A stretch of DNA of 23,707 nt from a bacterium (GTDB lineage: Bacteria > Tectomicrobia > Entotheonellia > Entotheonellales > Entotheonellaceae), in contig JAPULM010000087.1 in the NCBI GenBank assembly GCA_027294925.1, positions 1 through 23,707 on the forward strand. The letters are read 5' to 3'. This document shows, one piece after another, positions 1 to 7,809 of this stretch (positions are counted from its first letter, which is position 1; each line of letters starts with the position of its first letter). The notes under the pieces are model-generated. The model did no database searches. It saw nothing but the letters and a program-made list of their open reading frames with translations, and was not told the origin of the DNA. The position numbers and the translations under genes were made by a program.

Positions 1-1053
1 GAGCATCTCGCCCAGGTCGTTCATGCGTTTGTAGACCTCAGGCGTCAGCTTGTGCATGACGACTTCGCCCGCTACCATCGTCATCGGGTTGGCGTTGAAT
101 GTGCCAGCATGGGCCACGATCGCGCCACCGTCAGTTGGGTCAAGCAGTGCCATGATATCGCGGCGACCGCCCCACGCGCCTACCGGCATCCCGCCACCGA
201 TGATTTTGCCGAACGTCGTCATGTCAGGGATGACGCCCAACAGTTCTTGTACGCCACCAGGCCCGACTCTGAAGCTTTGCACCTCGTCGAATATCAGGAG
301 GATGCCGAGGTCGTCAGTGAGGTTGCGAATTCCTTGGAGGAATTCCAGATTGGCGGGCAAGTACCCAAACGCCGAAGCCACCGGCTCCATGATGACGCAA
401 GCCAGGTTATCCTTATGCTGATTGATCATCGCTTTGCTGCCCTCCAGGTCATTGTAGGGCAGTACGATCACGTCTTCGGACACACTCGGTGGCTGCCCCG
501 GATGCTCTGGAATGGCGGTCGGACCGTTCGGGTCGAGCTTGTCGGCAGGGGGGCGCACACTCACGGTGGCATACTCATGCGTGCCGTGATAGCCGCCCTC
601 GAACTTGGCGATCTTGTACTTTCCGGTAAACGCACGAGCAGTACGAATTGCCATCAACGTGCCTTCGGTGCCTGAATTTGTAAAGCGTATGGTATCGAGT
701 GATGGCACTCTGTCGCAGAGGATTTTAGACAGCCTGATCTGCGCCTCAGTAGGCCCGCTGAAGGCTGTGCCCTTGGCTGCCTGTTCTTGCAGTACCCTGA
801 CGATCTCTGGATGGGCATGCCCCAGCACAAGGCTAGTGGCGTTAATCATGAAGTCCATGTAGCGATTGCCATCGACATCGTAGACGTAGTGGCCCTCTCC
901 GTGGTCGACAAACGTGGGGTAAGGATCGTAGTAGGCGGTGCCCCGGGAACTGCCGCCCGGCAGGTAGGCGGCTGCTTCCGCCTGTAGCTTTTTAGACCTG
1001 GGCGTGTTGGATATAAACTGATCAATCTCACGTTGAAGCTGCTCGGACGACAT
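1..1053 (-). CDS. Class III PLP aminotransferase, glutamate-1-semialdehyde aminomutase-like (3' end outside window)
   Basis: The reverse strand is open from an ATG at 1053 to the window edge, giving 351 residues of a fold-type I aminotransferase of the HemL-like class III family. The sequence shows the cofactor phosphate-binding segment NSGTEG (about residues 126-131), the pyridine-contacting FDEVQS (about 255-260) and the Schiff-base lysine in TFGKIIGGGMPVG (Lys about 283). A good ribosome site (AAGGAG) lies 7 nt upstream of the ATG. Homologues are about 430 residues, so some 80 residues are missing beyond position 1. The family includes true glutamate-1-semialdehyde 2,1-aminomutases (tetrapyrrole synthesis) and many catabolic transaminases. 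The neighbours are catabolic, so I infer an aminotransferase of unknown substrate rather than HemL. It is divergent from the acyl-CoA dehydrogenase gene. Confidence 0.93.
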   Translation of the reverse strand, partial: MSSEQLQREIDQFISNTPRSKKLQAEAAAYLPGGSSRGTAYYDPYPTFVDHGEGHYVYDVDGNRYMDFMINATSLVLGHAHPEIVRVLQEQAAKGTAFSGPTEAQIRLSKILCDRVPSLDTIRFTNSGTEGTLMAIRTARAFTGKYKIAKFEGGYHGTHEYATVSVRPPADKLDPNGPTAIPEHPGQPPSVSEDVIVLPYNDLEGSKAMINQHKDNLACVIMEPVASAFGYLPANLEFLQGIRNLTDDLGILLIFDEVQSFRVGPGGVQELLGVIPDMTTFGKIIGGGMPVGAWGGRRDIMALLDPTDGGAIVAHAGTFNANPMTMVAGEVVMHKLTPEVYKRMNDLGEML

Positions 1054-1096
1054 GTGAATCTCCTTCAGCAATGTCATAGGTATTGGAACACGTCGT

Positions 1097-1102
1097 ATTA
1101 TA
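1097..1102 (-). promoter_or_regulatory. -10-like element upstream of the aminotransferase
   Basis: A perfect TATAAT hexamer reads on the minus strand 44 nt before the aminotransferase start. No convincing -35 element lies 16-18 nt further upstream, so this is only a weak promoter candidate. Confidence 0.25.
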
Positions 1103-1284
1103 GCGCAATCACGCATCAAAATCGCTCGGTGTAGGACAGAGGCAAGCTTGAGATGACGCAGAATGCGGTGATCACCTCTGGCCCATTGGTCAATGCGACG
1201 ACTGGCCAACCCGCCTGGTTTCTGCTACCATCCGGCGCGAGCCATGCGATCAATCGGAATCGTTCACCTGCGGAAAGCGATAGC

Positions 1285-2432
1285 ATGATCGAGACGACAC
1301 CGACCATTGAACAGGCAAAAGCGCTGGCGCCACAGCTCGCCACGCGTGCGGCCGAGGCAGATCGCCAGGGAACATTGCCTATCGAGGACATACAGGCTCT
1401 GCGTGAGGCCGGATTTTTTGCCCTGAGTGTGCCTCAAGATCATGGCGGTTTGGGGCTCAGCCTGGGAGAGTGCGTGGCCGCATACCTGGAGCTGGCACAG
1501 GGCAGCGCCTCCAGTGCGCTGGTCGCGGTGATGCCGCTGCAGGTGTTTGGCCATGCGCGTGAAATCCGCCCATGGCCGGAACCGATGTTTGCCCAATTGT
1601 GTCAGGCAGCCGTTCAACACGGCGCCTTGTTGAATAATGTCGCCAGCGAGCCGCAGCTTGGCAGTCCCGCGCGTGGCGGGACATTTGAAACGTATGCCAA
1701 GTCGAACCCGGAGGGAACCCGATGGGTGGTGAACGGCCACAAAACCTGGACCACTGGCGGCCGGCATATTACCCACATGTTGGTGCGGTTGCGAGTGGAA
1801 GATGAGCCTGGTCTGATGCTGGTGCGGCAAGACACGCCTGGCGTAACCTGGGAGGAAACCTGGATTGATGCCCTCAGCTTGCGGGCCAGTGATAGCCATG
1901 ACGTCCACTTTGCGCAAGTCGACGTGCCCATAAATACGATCACTTGCTCCAACGTGGCGCCAAGCAGGGACGTGCGCTGCCCAATGCCTGGTTTCCCTTG
2001 CTGGTGGGGGCGGTGTATCTGGGGTCGGCGCTCGCCGCTCGACAGACGTTGATTCGATTCGCCCTAGAGCGGGTCCCCACCGCACTGGGCAAACCCATTG
2101 CGACGTTGCCGACCATCCAGCGTCAGATTGGCGAGATTGACATCGCCCTGCAAGCCGCACAAGCCCTACTGCTTGAGGTTGCCAACGCTTGGACGGGTGA
2201 TCCTGTCACCGGCCATACCCTTTATCCACGCGTCGCCGCGGCGAAACACTTCGCGGTTGAGGTGGCGCAACAGGTGACCGACAAAGCCCTGCGGGTTGCC
2301 GGCGGCCAGAGTATCACTAACGCCCTGCCGCTCGAACGCTACTTCCGCGATGTACGCGCCGGGTTTATGCAACCGCCGACGGGGGACGTCGCGCTGGATA
2401 TTGTCGGACGCGCCGCGTTGGGGCTAGCGTAA
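1285..2432 (+). pseudogene. Acyl-CoA dehydrogenase family protein, frameshifted
   Basis: Two overlapping reading frames together encode one acyl-CoA dehydrogenase-fold flavoprotein of about 382 residues, the usual family length. The first frame starts at ATG 1285 (GGAAA upstream) and gives the helical N-terminal domain (EAGFFALSVPQDHGG) and the beta domain (VNGHKTWTTGG). It loses sense after VDVP near 1930. The frame one base earlier resumes with KYDHLLQRG and runs through the C-terminal helical domain to the stop at 2432, ending in the family-typical LERYFRDVRAG and PTGDVALD. A single missing base around 1929-1931 explains the shift. The family oxidises acyl-CoA esters using FAD. This may be a true pseudogene or a sequencing error. 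An upstream in-frame ATG at 1153 would add about 44 residues with no family resemblance, so I did not use it. Confidence 0.85.
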
Positions 2433-2472
2433 CCAGAAGCCCGCGCTCCTCAGGGTAAGTCCACAGGATCGG

Positions 2473-3219
2473 CTAGGCTGAAACGGCTGTGGTGGCCAAA
2501 CTCGCCAGCAAACTGCCGAAGCCTTGAATCGGTTCGCGGATGCCAAGTTTGCGAAAGGCCGCCCAGATCATCGCCTGGTTTGAACTCACCACGGGCTTGC
2601 CAAGGCGTTGTTCTAACGCCTCGACTGCCTCCACCGAGCGCCAGGCGGTGCAGGAGCAAAACAGTGCCTCAGCCTCGGGACGGCACACGCTAGAGGCAAA
2701 TTCGACCACGCGCTCGGGCGATTGGTCGTTGATCCCCTGATTGCCCGTCTTGGCGGCCATCGGATCCCCTGCAACATTGAGTACCTCAAAGCCCACCGCT
2801 TCTAGATAGGCCAGCAGCTTGGTATTATTCCACTCGGGATAGGGGCTTGCCACCGAGAGTTTGTTGACGCCCAAAAACCGTAGGGCCTCCACTACCGCCG
2901 GACTGGTTGCCACTGCAGGGACGCCAGCTTCTCGTTCGAGCAAGGTAAGCATCTCGGCATCCCAGCCGGGACCTTTGTAAAAACTTCCGGTGGTGCAGCC
3001 GTAGGCCACCAGATCCACCTTGGCGGTTGCTAAATAGCGGGCGCCGCTCTCGATTTCGGCATTCATGCGCTCCATGCTCGCCTCGCCGGCGGCATCATTG
3101 GTGAGCCACATGCGTTGCCCGTGCACGGTGACATGTCGGGGCGCCGTCATTTGAAAGTCTGCTTCACAGGTGGTGTTGGTCGATGGCACGATGACCCCGA
3201 TGCGTATACGCTGGCTCAT
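2473..3219 (-). CDS. Asp/Glu racemase superfamily protein (maleate isomerase / arylmalonate decarboxylase-like)
   Basis: This 248-residue protein belongs to the cofactor-independent Asp/Glu racemase superfamily, which includes maleate cis-trans isomerase and arylmalonate decarboxylase. These enzymes use one or two active-site cysteines. Both expected cysteine motifs are present: YGCTTGSF (Cys75) and FCSCTAWRS (Cys190, preceded by Cys188). The N-terminal RIGVIVPSTNTT is the typical first strand and substrate carboxylate loop. The start at 3219 is chosen because GGAGAGGAGTGAGGGT directly precedes the ATG and the length then fits the family. A longer open frame to 3483 exists but its extra residues look non-coding. 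Substrate cannot be read from sequence; both Cys being present favours isomerase or racemase over decarboxylase. It faces away from the SDR gene, with a candidate promoter at 3260-3288. Confidence 0.88.
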   Translation of the reverse strand: MSQRIRIGVIVPSTNTTCEADFQMTAPRHVTVHGQRMWLTNDAAGEASMERMNAEIESGARYLATAKVDLVAYGCTTGSFYKGPGWDAEMLTLLEREAGVPAVATSPAVVEALRFLGVNKLSVASPYPEWNNTKLLAYLEAVGFEVLNVAGDPMAAKTGNQGINDQSPERVVEFASSVCRPEAEALFCSCTAWRSVEAVEALEQRLGKPVVSSNQAMIWAAFRKLGIREPIQGFGSLLASLATTAVSA

Positions 3220-3259
3220 ACCCTCACTCCTCTCCATAGATGGAACGTGATTCGTCTGT

Positions 3260-3288
3260 ATCATAGTCGTTTCCTGTTGTGCCGTCCA
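3260..3288 (-). promoter_or_regulatory. Candidate sigma70-type promoter for the racemase-like gene
   Basis: On the minus strand, TGGACG (-35, 4 of 6 consensus matches) is separated by 17 nt from TATGAT (-10, 5 of 6). Transcription would begin about 30-35 nt before the racemase start codon. This is a sequence match only. Confidence 0.4.
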
Positions 3289-3334
3289 GCCTCCGTCAAT
3301 GGCGTGTCCACGTCGCAGCAACTCAAACCCGGCC

Positions 3335-3363
3335 TTGACAGTATAGAGACAGCATGGTACGCA
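3335..3363 (+). promoter_or_regulatory. Possible promoter for the SDR gene (good -35, poor -10)
   Basis: A perfect TTGACA lies at 3335-3340. The hexamer 17 nt downstream, TACGCA, is a poor -10. It lies about 80 nt before the SDR start in the divergent intergenic region. Weak evidence. Confidence 0.25.
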
Positions 3364-3442
3364 ATGCGACGAGCAGCCTGAAGCCTGCCTCGGTGCGATG
3401 ATGGACTTTCTTGTTGGCCATTGAGTTAAGGAGACGCGAAGC

Positions 3443-4204
3443 ATGCCAGATTTAACCGTTGACCTGGCGGGTAAGGGCGTCATTGTGACGGCTGCCGGGG
3501 GGAGTATTGGATCGGCATGTGCGCTGGCCTTAGCGCGCTGTGGCGCTTCGCTGGCGCTAAACGATATTGACGCTCAGGCTCTGGAGCGGATCGCAGCGCG
3601 CGTACAGGCGTTGGGGGCCTCGGTGGTCAAATTGCCGGGGGACGTGAGTGACTACAACCGTGTGCAGCAGATGGCCAGCCAGGCGATTGACGCGATCGGC
3701 AACGTGTTTGGCCTGGTCAATATCGCCGGCGCGTCGATGCCCAAGCCCATTCTGGAGATGACACAGGAGGAGTGGTCTCGGACCTGGAACGTGAATGTGA
3801 CGCCTCTGTTTAACTGGGCGCAGGCGGTGTTACCGCATATGCTCGGGTCGGATCAGGGGGGTCGTATCATCAATAATTCCTCGGTGTCCGGCAAACAGGG
3901 TGGGGACGAAAATTCGGTCAGTCGCGGTGCCTATGCGGCGGCCAAAGCGGGCGTGTTGGGCTTTACCCGAGGTCTGGCCCGGGAGGTGGCACCCAAGGTC
4001 ACGGTGAATGCCATCTGCCCAGGACTGGTGCTTAATCCTCGTACGACTGCCTTACTTGAATCGAAGCCGGAGATGATGGACCGTTATCCCATGCAGCGGC
4101 CCGGAGAAGGCGCTGACATCGCCAAAGCGGTGCTCTACTTCATGGCTGCAGACTGGGTCACGGGGGAGGTCACCGACGTTAACGGCGGCTATTTTATCGA
4201 CTGA
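3443..4204 (+). CDS. SDR family NAD(P)-dependent oxidoreductase
   Basis: A classical short-chain dehydrogenase/reductase of 253 residues, the usual length. The Rossmann glycine motif is a slightly altered TAAGGSIGSA (residues 16-25). The acidic Asp41 at the end of strand 2 (LALNDID) favours NAD(H) over NADPH. The NIAGA element (93-97), catalytic Ser in NNSSVSG (about 146-147), Tyr164 and Lys168 (YAAAK) and Asn118 complete the tetrad. AAGGAG sits 10-12 nt before the ATG. The enzyme should oxidise an alcohol or reduce a ketone in the cytoplasm; the substrate is not evident. It is a single plus-strand gene between two minus-strand catabolic genes, divergent from the racemase-like gene and convergent with the ThuA-like gene. 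Confidence 0.95.
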   Translation: MPDLTVDLAGKGVIVTAAGGSIGSACALALARCGASLALNDIDAQALERIAARVQALGASVVKLPGDVSDYNRVQQMASQAIDAIGNVFGLVNIAGASMPKPILEMTQEEWSRTWNVNVTPLFNWAQAVLPHMLGSDQGGRIINNSSVSGKQGGDENSVSRGAYAAAKAGVLGFTRGLAREVAPKVTVNAICPGLVLNPRTTALLESKPEMMDRYPMQRPGEGADIAKAVLYFMAADWVTGEVTDVNGGYFID

Positions 4205-4384
4205 ATGGTGTGTCAGGTTATAGTGTAGAGGAGAACGCAACGGGCTGGGGAGCTAGACGCCTGACGGGCGCTTTTGGGGATTGCGTTCCGGAAGAAGCAG
4301 AGATAAAATGGCTTTTATTTGGCCTATCCTCCAACGACTGTCGGACACATCTTTCGGCAGATGAGATGGCTATATTTGACGAAC
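4205..4384. other. Short convergent intergenic region, no supported gene
   Basis: This gap separates the convergent SDR and ThuA-like genes. A 65-codon plus-strand frame crosses it (4210-4407), but it has no recognisable motif and runs into the ThuA-like coding region, so I do not call it. No clear terminator hairpin with a T tract was seen. Confidence 0.5.
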
Positions 4385-5236
4385 TTATTGCGCCAGGTAG
4401 GGGATAGGAAGACGTGTGCTACCCCATTTGATGCCGTTACGCAACAATGTCACGAATGGCTCAGTTTCCCAGGCGCCACGAAAAGGCTCTGAGGGTACCA
4501 CCGAGGCGGTCGCGCTGGGGTCCACAACCCGTTGCCGATTGGTGCTAGGGGCGTGACAGTGGCCGAGTGCGATGTACGCCACACCACCCTTGCCAAGCTC
4601 ACGGGTGTACCCGAGCACACGCGTCTTGCCATCCGGCAGCAGGGTGGTGTCTGCGTCATAGACGAAGCCAAAGCCCGGTGGCGAGGGGTCTTGGTCGAGT
4701 TCTGTGGTCAGCAGCACATGGCACGCTGATGGCGCTTGCAACTCGATGAGGTAGAGTTCGTCAATCACCTCAAAGGAGGCCGGCAAGTCCCGAGTGAGGA
4801 CGTGCTCCCGATCCGTGACAGTGACTCGGAATTTGCGTAGTGGTGGATGATTGAGAAAGAAGCTGCCAAGGGTGTCGTGGTGGCTGGTTTTGACCATCTT
4901 TCGTGCGCTGCGATTTTCTCCCACCCGAACGGCTTTCCCACCACTGGTGCCGTGCAGGGCGAGCCACCGCCCGCCGGCCTCGAGCCACTGCCGTATGACC
5001 TGATCCTGCACCTCGTCTGGGTAAGGGCCGGCGACATAGGTAATCAACAGTTGGCTGTCAGGCAACCACTTTGCAATGTCGGTAAAATCATTGGCGACGG
5101 TCGAGCGCAGGCGCGGGTTCTCTTGCAAAAGCTGCAGGATCCGCAGCCGGGCATAGTCCATGTCATGCCCGGCGGGCGAACCGGGAGGGTATCCTCCGAC
5201 AATGGCGTGTACTCTAACGGGTTCGGCTTCACTCAT
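4385..5236 (-). CDS. ThuA-like domain protein (class I glutamine amidotransferase-like fold)
   Basis: A 283-residue protein with the ThuA (trehalose-utilisation) family pattern: N-terminal strand VRVHAIVGG, YVAGPYPDEVQDQVIRQWLEAGGRWLALHGTSGG in two continuous parts (residues about 68-100), a conserved HHDTLGSFFLNHPPL segment, and the C-terminal GGVAYIALGHCH. ThuA-like domains have a flavodoxin/GATase1-type fold and occur in sugar and carboxylate catabolic clusters; their exact reaction is largely unestablished. AGGAGG lies 12 nt before the ATG, a longer spacing than usual. It is the last gene of the minus-strand run HyuB, EEP-like, CoA-transferase, luciferase-like remnant, ThuA-like, with about 31 nt separating it from the remnant. 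Confidence 0.85.
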   Translation of the reverse strand: MSEAEPVRVHAIVGGYPPGSPAGHDMDYARLRILQLLQENPRLRSTVANDFTDIAKWLPDSQLLITYVAGPYPDEVQDQVIRQWLEAGGRWLALHGTSGGKAVRVGENRSARKMVKTSHHDTLGSFFLNHPPLRKFRVTVTDREHVLTRDLPASFEVIDELYLIELQAPSACHVLLTTELDQDPSPPGFGFVYDADTTLLPDGKTRVLGYTRELGKGGVAYIALGHCHAPSTNRQRVVDPSATASVVPSEPFRGAWETEPFVTLLRNGIKWGSTRLPIPYLAQ

Positions 5237-5267
5237 CTTATTGCCATGCCTCCTATTTCTATCTGGT

Positions 5268-5496
5268 CTACTTGAATTTCGGGATCACCTTGTCGGTGAG
5301 TAGTCGTATCGAGTTAATGACCCGGTCATAGGGAATCCGACCGCCATAGTTCATCTCCATCACTAGACCGGTGATGCCAGACGGTGTCGATGCCGAGCTG
5401 TTCGGCCATATCCACCTGATTGAACGACTCCTCAAAGGCCGCCGTTTGCGACATATTGTCTCGCACGTGGAAATCCGTAAACATCCCGAAGTTCAT
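5268..5496 (-). pseudogene. Luciferase-like (LLM class) flavin-dependent oxidoreductase, internally deleted
   Basis: The minus strand begins with a good ribosome site (AAGGAG, 8 nt spacing) and ATG at 5496. It encodes the typical LLM N-terminus MNFGMFTDFHVRDN and then DMAEQLGIDTVW, after which the frame soon stops. In the +1 frame, immediately after that point, comes the typical LLM C-terminus GITGLVMEMNYGG followed by RVINSIRLLTDKVIPKFK and a stop at 5268. Intact members are around 330-370 residues, so roughly 270 internal codons are missing and the junction is out of frame. The family uses reduced flavin and O2 to oxygenate its substrate. The gene sits 25 nt after the CoA-transferase stop, so it was once part of this operon. 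An assembly collapse is possible but a genuine deletion is simpler. Confidence 0.8.
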
Positions 5497-5521
5497 GGCG
5501 TTCTCCTTGGCGATTTAGCCG

Positions 5522-6709
5522 TTAACCCTCAGCATGCTGTGCGCCTACAACGCCACGCGTCATCAAATCGTCGATGCGTTCGGCGCTGTAGCCGAGTTCC
5601 TTGAGAATCGCACTTGTGTGCTCGCCAAGTGCAGGCGCGTGTATGGGTTGATGCGGATCATGCGGCCGTATGCCGGCGGCATTGGCCAGCGGGATTTTGC
5701 CGGTATGCGGGTGTTCAACCCAGGCAATGGCGCCGCTTTCAGTCGGTTGCGAATGACTAAGAAATTCCGTGTAGGTGTTGACTCGCTCATTCAGCAACCG
5801 GCTGGTGGTGAGGCGCTCGCACCAGTAATCGGTGGACTCACGCTGGATGACCTCCCGCAAGGCTGGCTCCAGCACGTCGCGTCGCGCATAGCGTTGCGCG
5901 GCCGTCTGGTAATCGGCATGATCGCGGAACTCGGACAGCCCGAGGATGTCGCACAGTACTGGGAATTCAGCATCGTAAATTACCGCCAGATTGATAAAGC
6001 CGTCCGCGGTTTCGAAGGTCAGCGAAGGGTAAACCCCAGGCCGGTTGTCAGGGCCTGCCAGATGTTCCGTCAATAGATTCATGTTGTGAAAGGCGGCGGC
6101 GCCCCGCAGCAGACTATTTTCGATATAACACCCGTGGCGCGCCGATTGCCGCGCCCACAACGCCGACTGGAGCGCTTGCAGGTTGTAGAGCGCCGTAGAG
6201 AGATCGGCATGAAACAAGCCCGCCCGGTGTGGCACGCCATCATTGCCCTTATTGACTGACATAAAACCCGAAAAGGCCTGCATCACGCTGTCGGTACCCG
6301 GTCGTTCCCGCAACGGTCCGTGTTGTCCAAAGCCGGAGACCGAGAGATAAATAAGACGCGGATTGAGGGCCGCAACCGTATCGTAGCTCAATCCAAGCCG
6401 TGCGATGACGCCAGGCCGGAAGCTCTCAATAAAGATGTCCGCGTCGGCAACGAGTTGACAGACAATGTCCAACCCTTCTGCCGTTTTCAGATTGACAACG
6501 ATGCTACGCTTTCCCAGGTTGGCGATAATTGACAGCGCAGAATGATCGCCAACTGTATATCCCGTCCAGCGCATCCAATCGCCGCGATGCGGTTCGACTT
6601 TGATTACTTCAGCGCCTTGCTGGGCCAGAAGGGAAGCCGCATAGGGACCGGCGATTGCCTGGCTCAAATCGACGATCTTTACGCCGGCATAGGGTTGGGC
6701 ATAACTCAC
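5522..6709 (-). CDS. CaiB/BaiF family III CoA-transferase
   Basis: A full-length family III CoA-transferase (395 residues from the chosen start). These enzymes move CoA between carboxylic acids through a covalent aspartyl-CoA intermediate. The sequence shows the N-terminal GVKIVDLSQAIAGPYAA, the CoA-adenine region GAEVIKVEP, SFRPGVIARLGL, YLSVSGFGQHGP, and the catalytic aspartate in PGTDSVMQAFSG (Asp140). The C-terminal PHTGKIPLANAAGIR matches the family ending. I chose the GTG at 6709 because AGGAGG lies 9 nt upstream and the protein then starts just before the first strand. The in-frame ATG at 6796 would add 29 unrelated residues. It lies 89 nt after the EEP-like gene and 25 nt before the LLM remnant. 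It likely activates an acid catabolised by this operon. Confidence 0.93.
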   Translation of the reverse strand: MSYAQPYAGVKIVDLSQAIAGPYAASLLAQQGAEVIKVEPHRGDWMRWTGYTVGDHSALSIIANLGKRSIVVNLKTAEGLDIVCQLVADADIFIESFRPGVIARLGLSYDTVAALNPRLIYLSVSGFGQHGPLRERPGTDSVMQAFSGFMSVNKGNDGVPHRAGLFHADLSTALYNLQALQSALWARQSARHGCYIENSLLRGAAAFHNMNLLTEHLAGPDNRPGVYPSLTFETADGFINLAVIYDAEFPVLCDILGLSEFRDHADYQTAAQRYARRDVLEPALREVIQRESTDYWCERLTTSRLLNERVNTYTEFLSHSQPTESGAIAWVEHPHTGKIPLANAAGIRPHDPHQPIHAPALGEHTSAILKELGYSAERIDDLMTRGVVGAQHAEG

Positions 6710-6798
6710 GTCAGATATCCTCCTGGTAGTAGTTATGGGATCGGTATTTGGGGCATTATAATCATTCGACCAGGCCACGGAGCAAGCTGCCGACAAGA

Positions 6799-7809
6799 TT
6801 AGTGACGCTCATGTGTGCTTCTCCCATCTTGCATGAACATGGGTAATTGCCAACGCAGATGCGTTACCAGAGGCAGATGGTCTGTTACAGGTAAAGCCTG
6901 CCTCGCTACCCGCGTTTCAAGCACCTCCAAACCACTTGTGGTAAACACCTGATCAAAACGCGAATGTGGTGCCGTAGCAGGGTAGGTCAACCCCGTATCC
7001 TTAGCAATCCGGTAGCGCTCGCGTAAGCCATCGATGATGAAGCACATCGTCGTGTCTGAGGACTGTACAGCGGCATTGAAGGAACCCATTAGCACACTGC
7101 TTGATGTCGAGACCGGTTGCACGAAAGCCACCAACGCCTGTGCCTGTTGCTGTCGCGTCGTCGCCTCAGCACCATGCAAGTGCACATTAAACAGTCGAAT
7201 CATCTGGGCGCCGCATTGTACATCCACCATTTGCACCATATGACTAGGAAGGAAAGGCGCCGCCAAAGCGTTTGCTCCTGAAGGCAACAATCGCCGACGG
7301 GTATTTTGCACTAGCGGCAAACGGCTGATCACCCCCATACCGGCCCGCACCCGGCCGAGCGGGCGACCCGATGGCCACAACGGGAATGGCAGATAACGGC
7401 ATTGCCAGGTGGTTGCACGGGCAGCAAACCCCCACCCTAGAGCCGCCGCTATATAGTATAATTGATCGATATCATGCGAGCGCTGGCTAGCGAAGTCAAC
7501 CGCCTGCAACAACGCCACGTCTGCCCCTGAGGCGGCAATGGTTTCCACTATTTGGTCCAGCCGGTCATAGACTGCGGCGGGATCAGACGACTGAGCAGCG
7601 CTATGCTCTCCACCCAGAGCATAGGCGAGATTAAATGACATGATGGTCAACGTGTGCGATGGCACGGGGTATTGCTCCAAGGCATCGGGGATGGATTCGA
7701 TAATGCCGGAGCCTTCCGCCTCCTGCAGTGCCTTGCCACCACCGGCCCATAGGCGTCCAAAGACAAACAGAACTAGAATCGAAAGCAGTAGGGCTATCCC
7801 AATGATCAT
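6799..7809 (-). CDS. Membrane-anchored endonuclease/exonuclease/phosphatase-fold protein with altered metal-site residues
   Basis: A 336-residue protein with an N-terminal hydrophobic anchor (residues 2-21) followed by an EEP-superfamily domain. The fold's motifs are recognisable in order: SFNLA (Asn60), LLQAVDF (101-106), NVHLHG (Asn208, His210), GSFNA (242-246), SRFDQVF (283-289) and TDHLPLV (Asp310, His311). Two usually essential positions differ: the metal-binding Glu of LQE is Ala103, and the Asp of GDFN is Ser243. The domain may therefore be weakly active, inactive or a binder. Its ATG overlaps the HyuB stop as ATGA (7806-7809), which implies translational coupling. A cell-surface or periplasmic location is inferred from the anchor. 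Its link to a hydantoinase operon is unclear. Confidence 0.82.
   Translation of the reverse strand: MIIGIALLLSILVLFVFGRLWAGGGKALQEAEGSGIIESIPDALEQYPVPSHTLTIMSFNLAYALGGEHSAAQSSDPAAVYDRLDQIVETIAASGADVALLQAVDFASQRSHDIDQLYYIAAALGWGFAARATTWQCRYLPFPLWPSGRPLGRVRAGMGVISRLPLVQNTRRRLLPSGANALAAPFLPSHMVQMVDVQCGAQMIRLFNVHLHGAEATTRQQQAQALVAFVQPVSTSSSVLMGSFNAAVQSSDTTMCFIIDGLRERYRIAKDTGLTYPATAPHSRFDQVFTTSGLEVLETRVARQALPVTDHLPLVTHLRWQLPMFMQDGRSTHERH

Noticed and set aside
1929..1935. Programmed ribosomal frameshift in the acyl-CoA dehydrogenase gene
   Set aside because: No slippery heptamer or evident downstream stimulator was seen, and this family is not known to use recoding; mutation or error is simpler.
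1264..2160. Long minus-strand open frame opposite the acyl-CoA dehydrogenase
   Set aside because: It has no recognisable motif and mirrors a clear coding region; it is a shadow frame.
3220..3483. N-terminal extension of the racemase-like frame to 3483
   Set aside because: The extra residues show no family similarity, overlap the SDR start, and the ATG at 3219 has a strong ribosome site.
4210..4407. 65-codon plus-strand open frame after the SDR gene
   Set aside because: No motif, no clear ribosome site, and it overlaps the 3' end of the ThuA-like gene.
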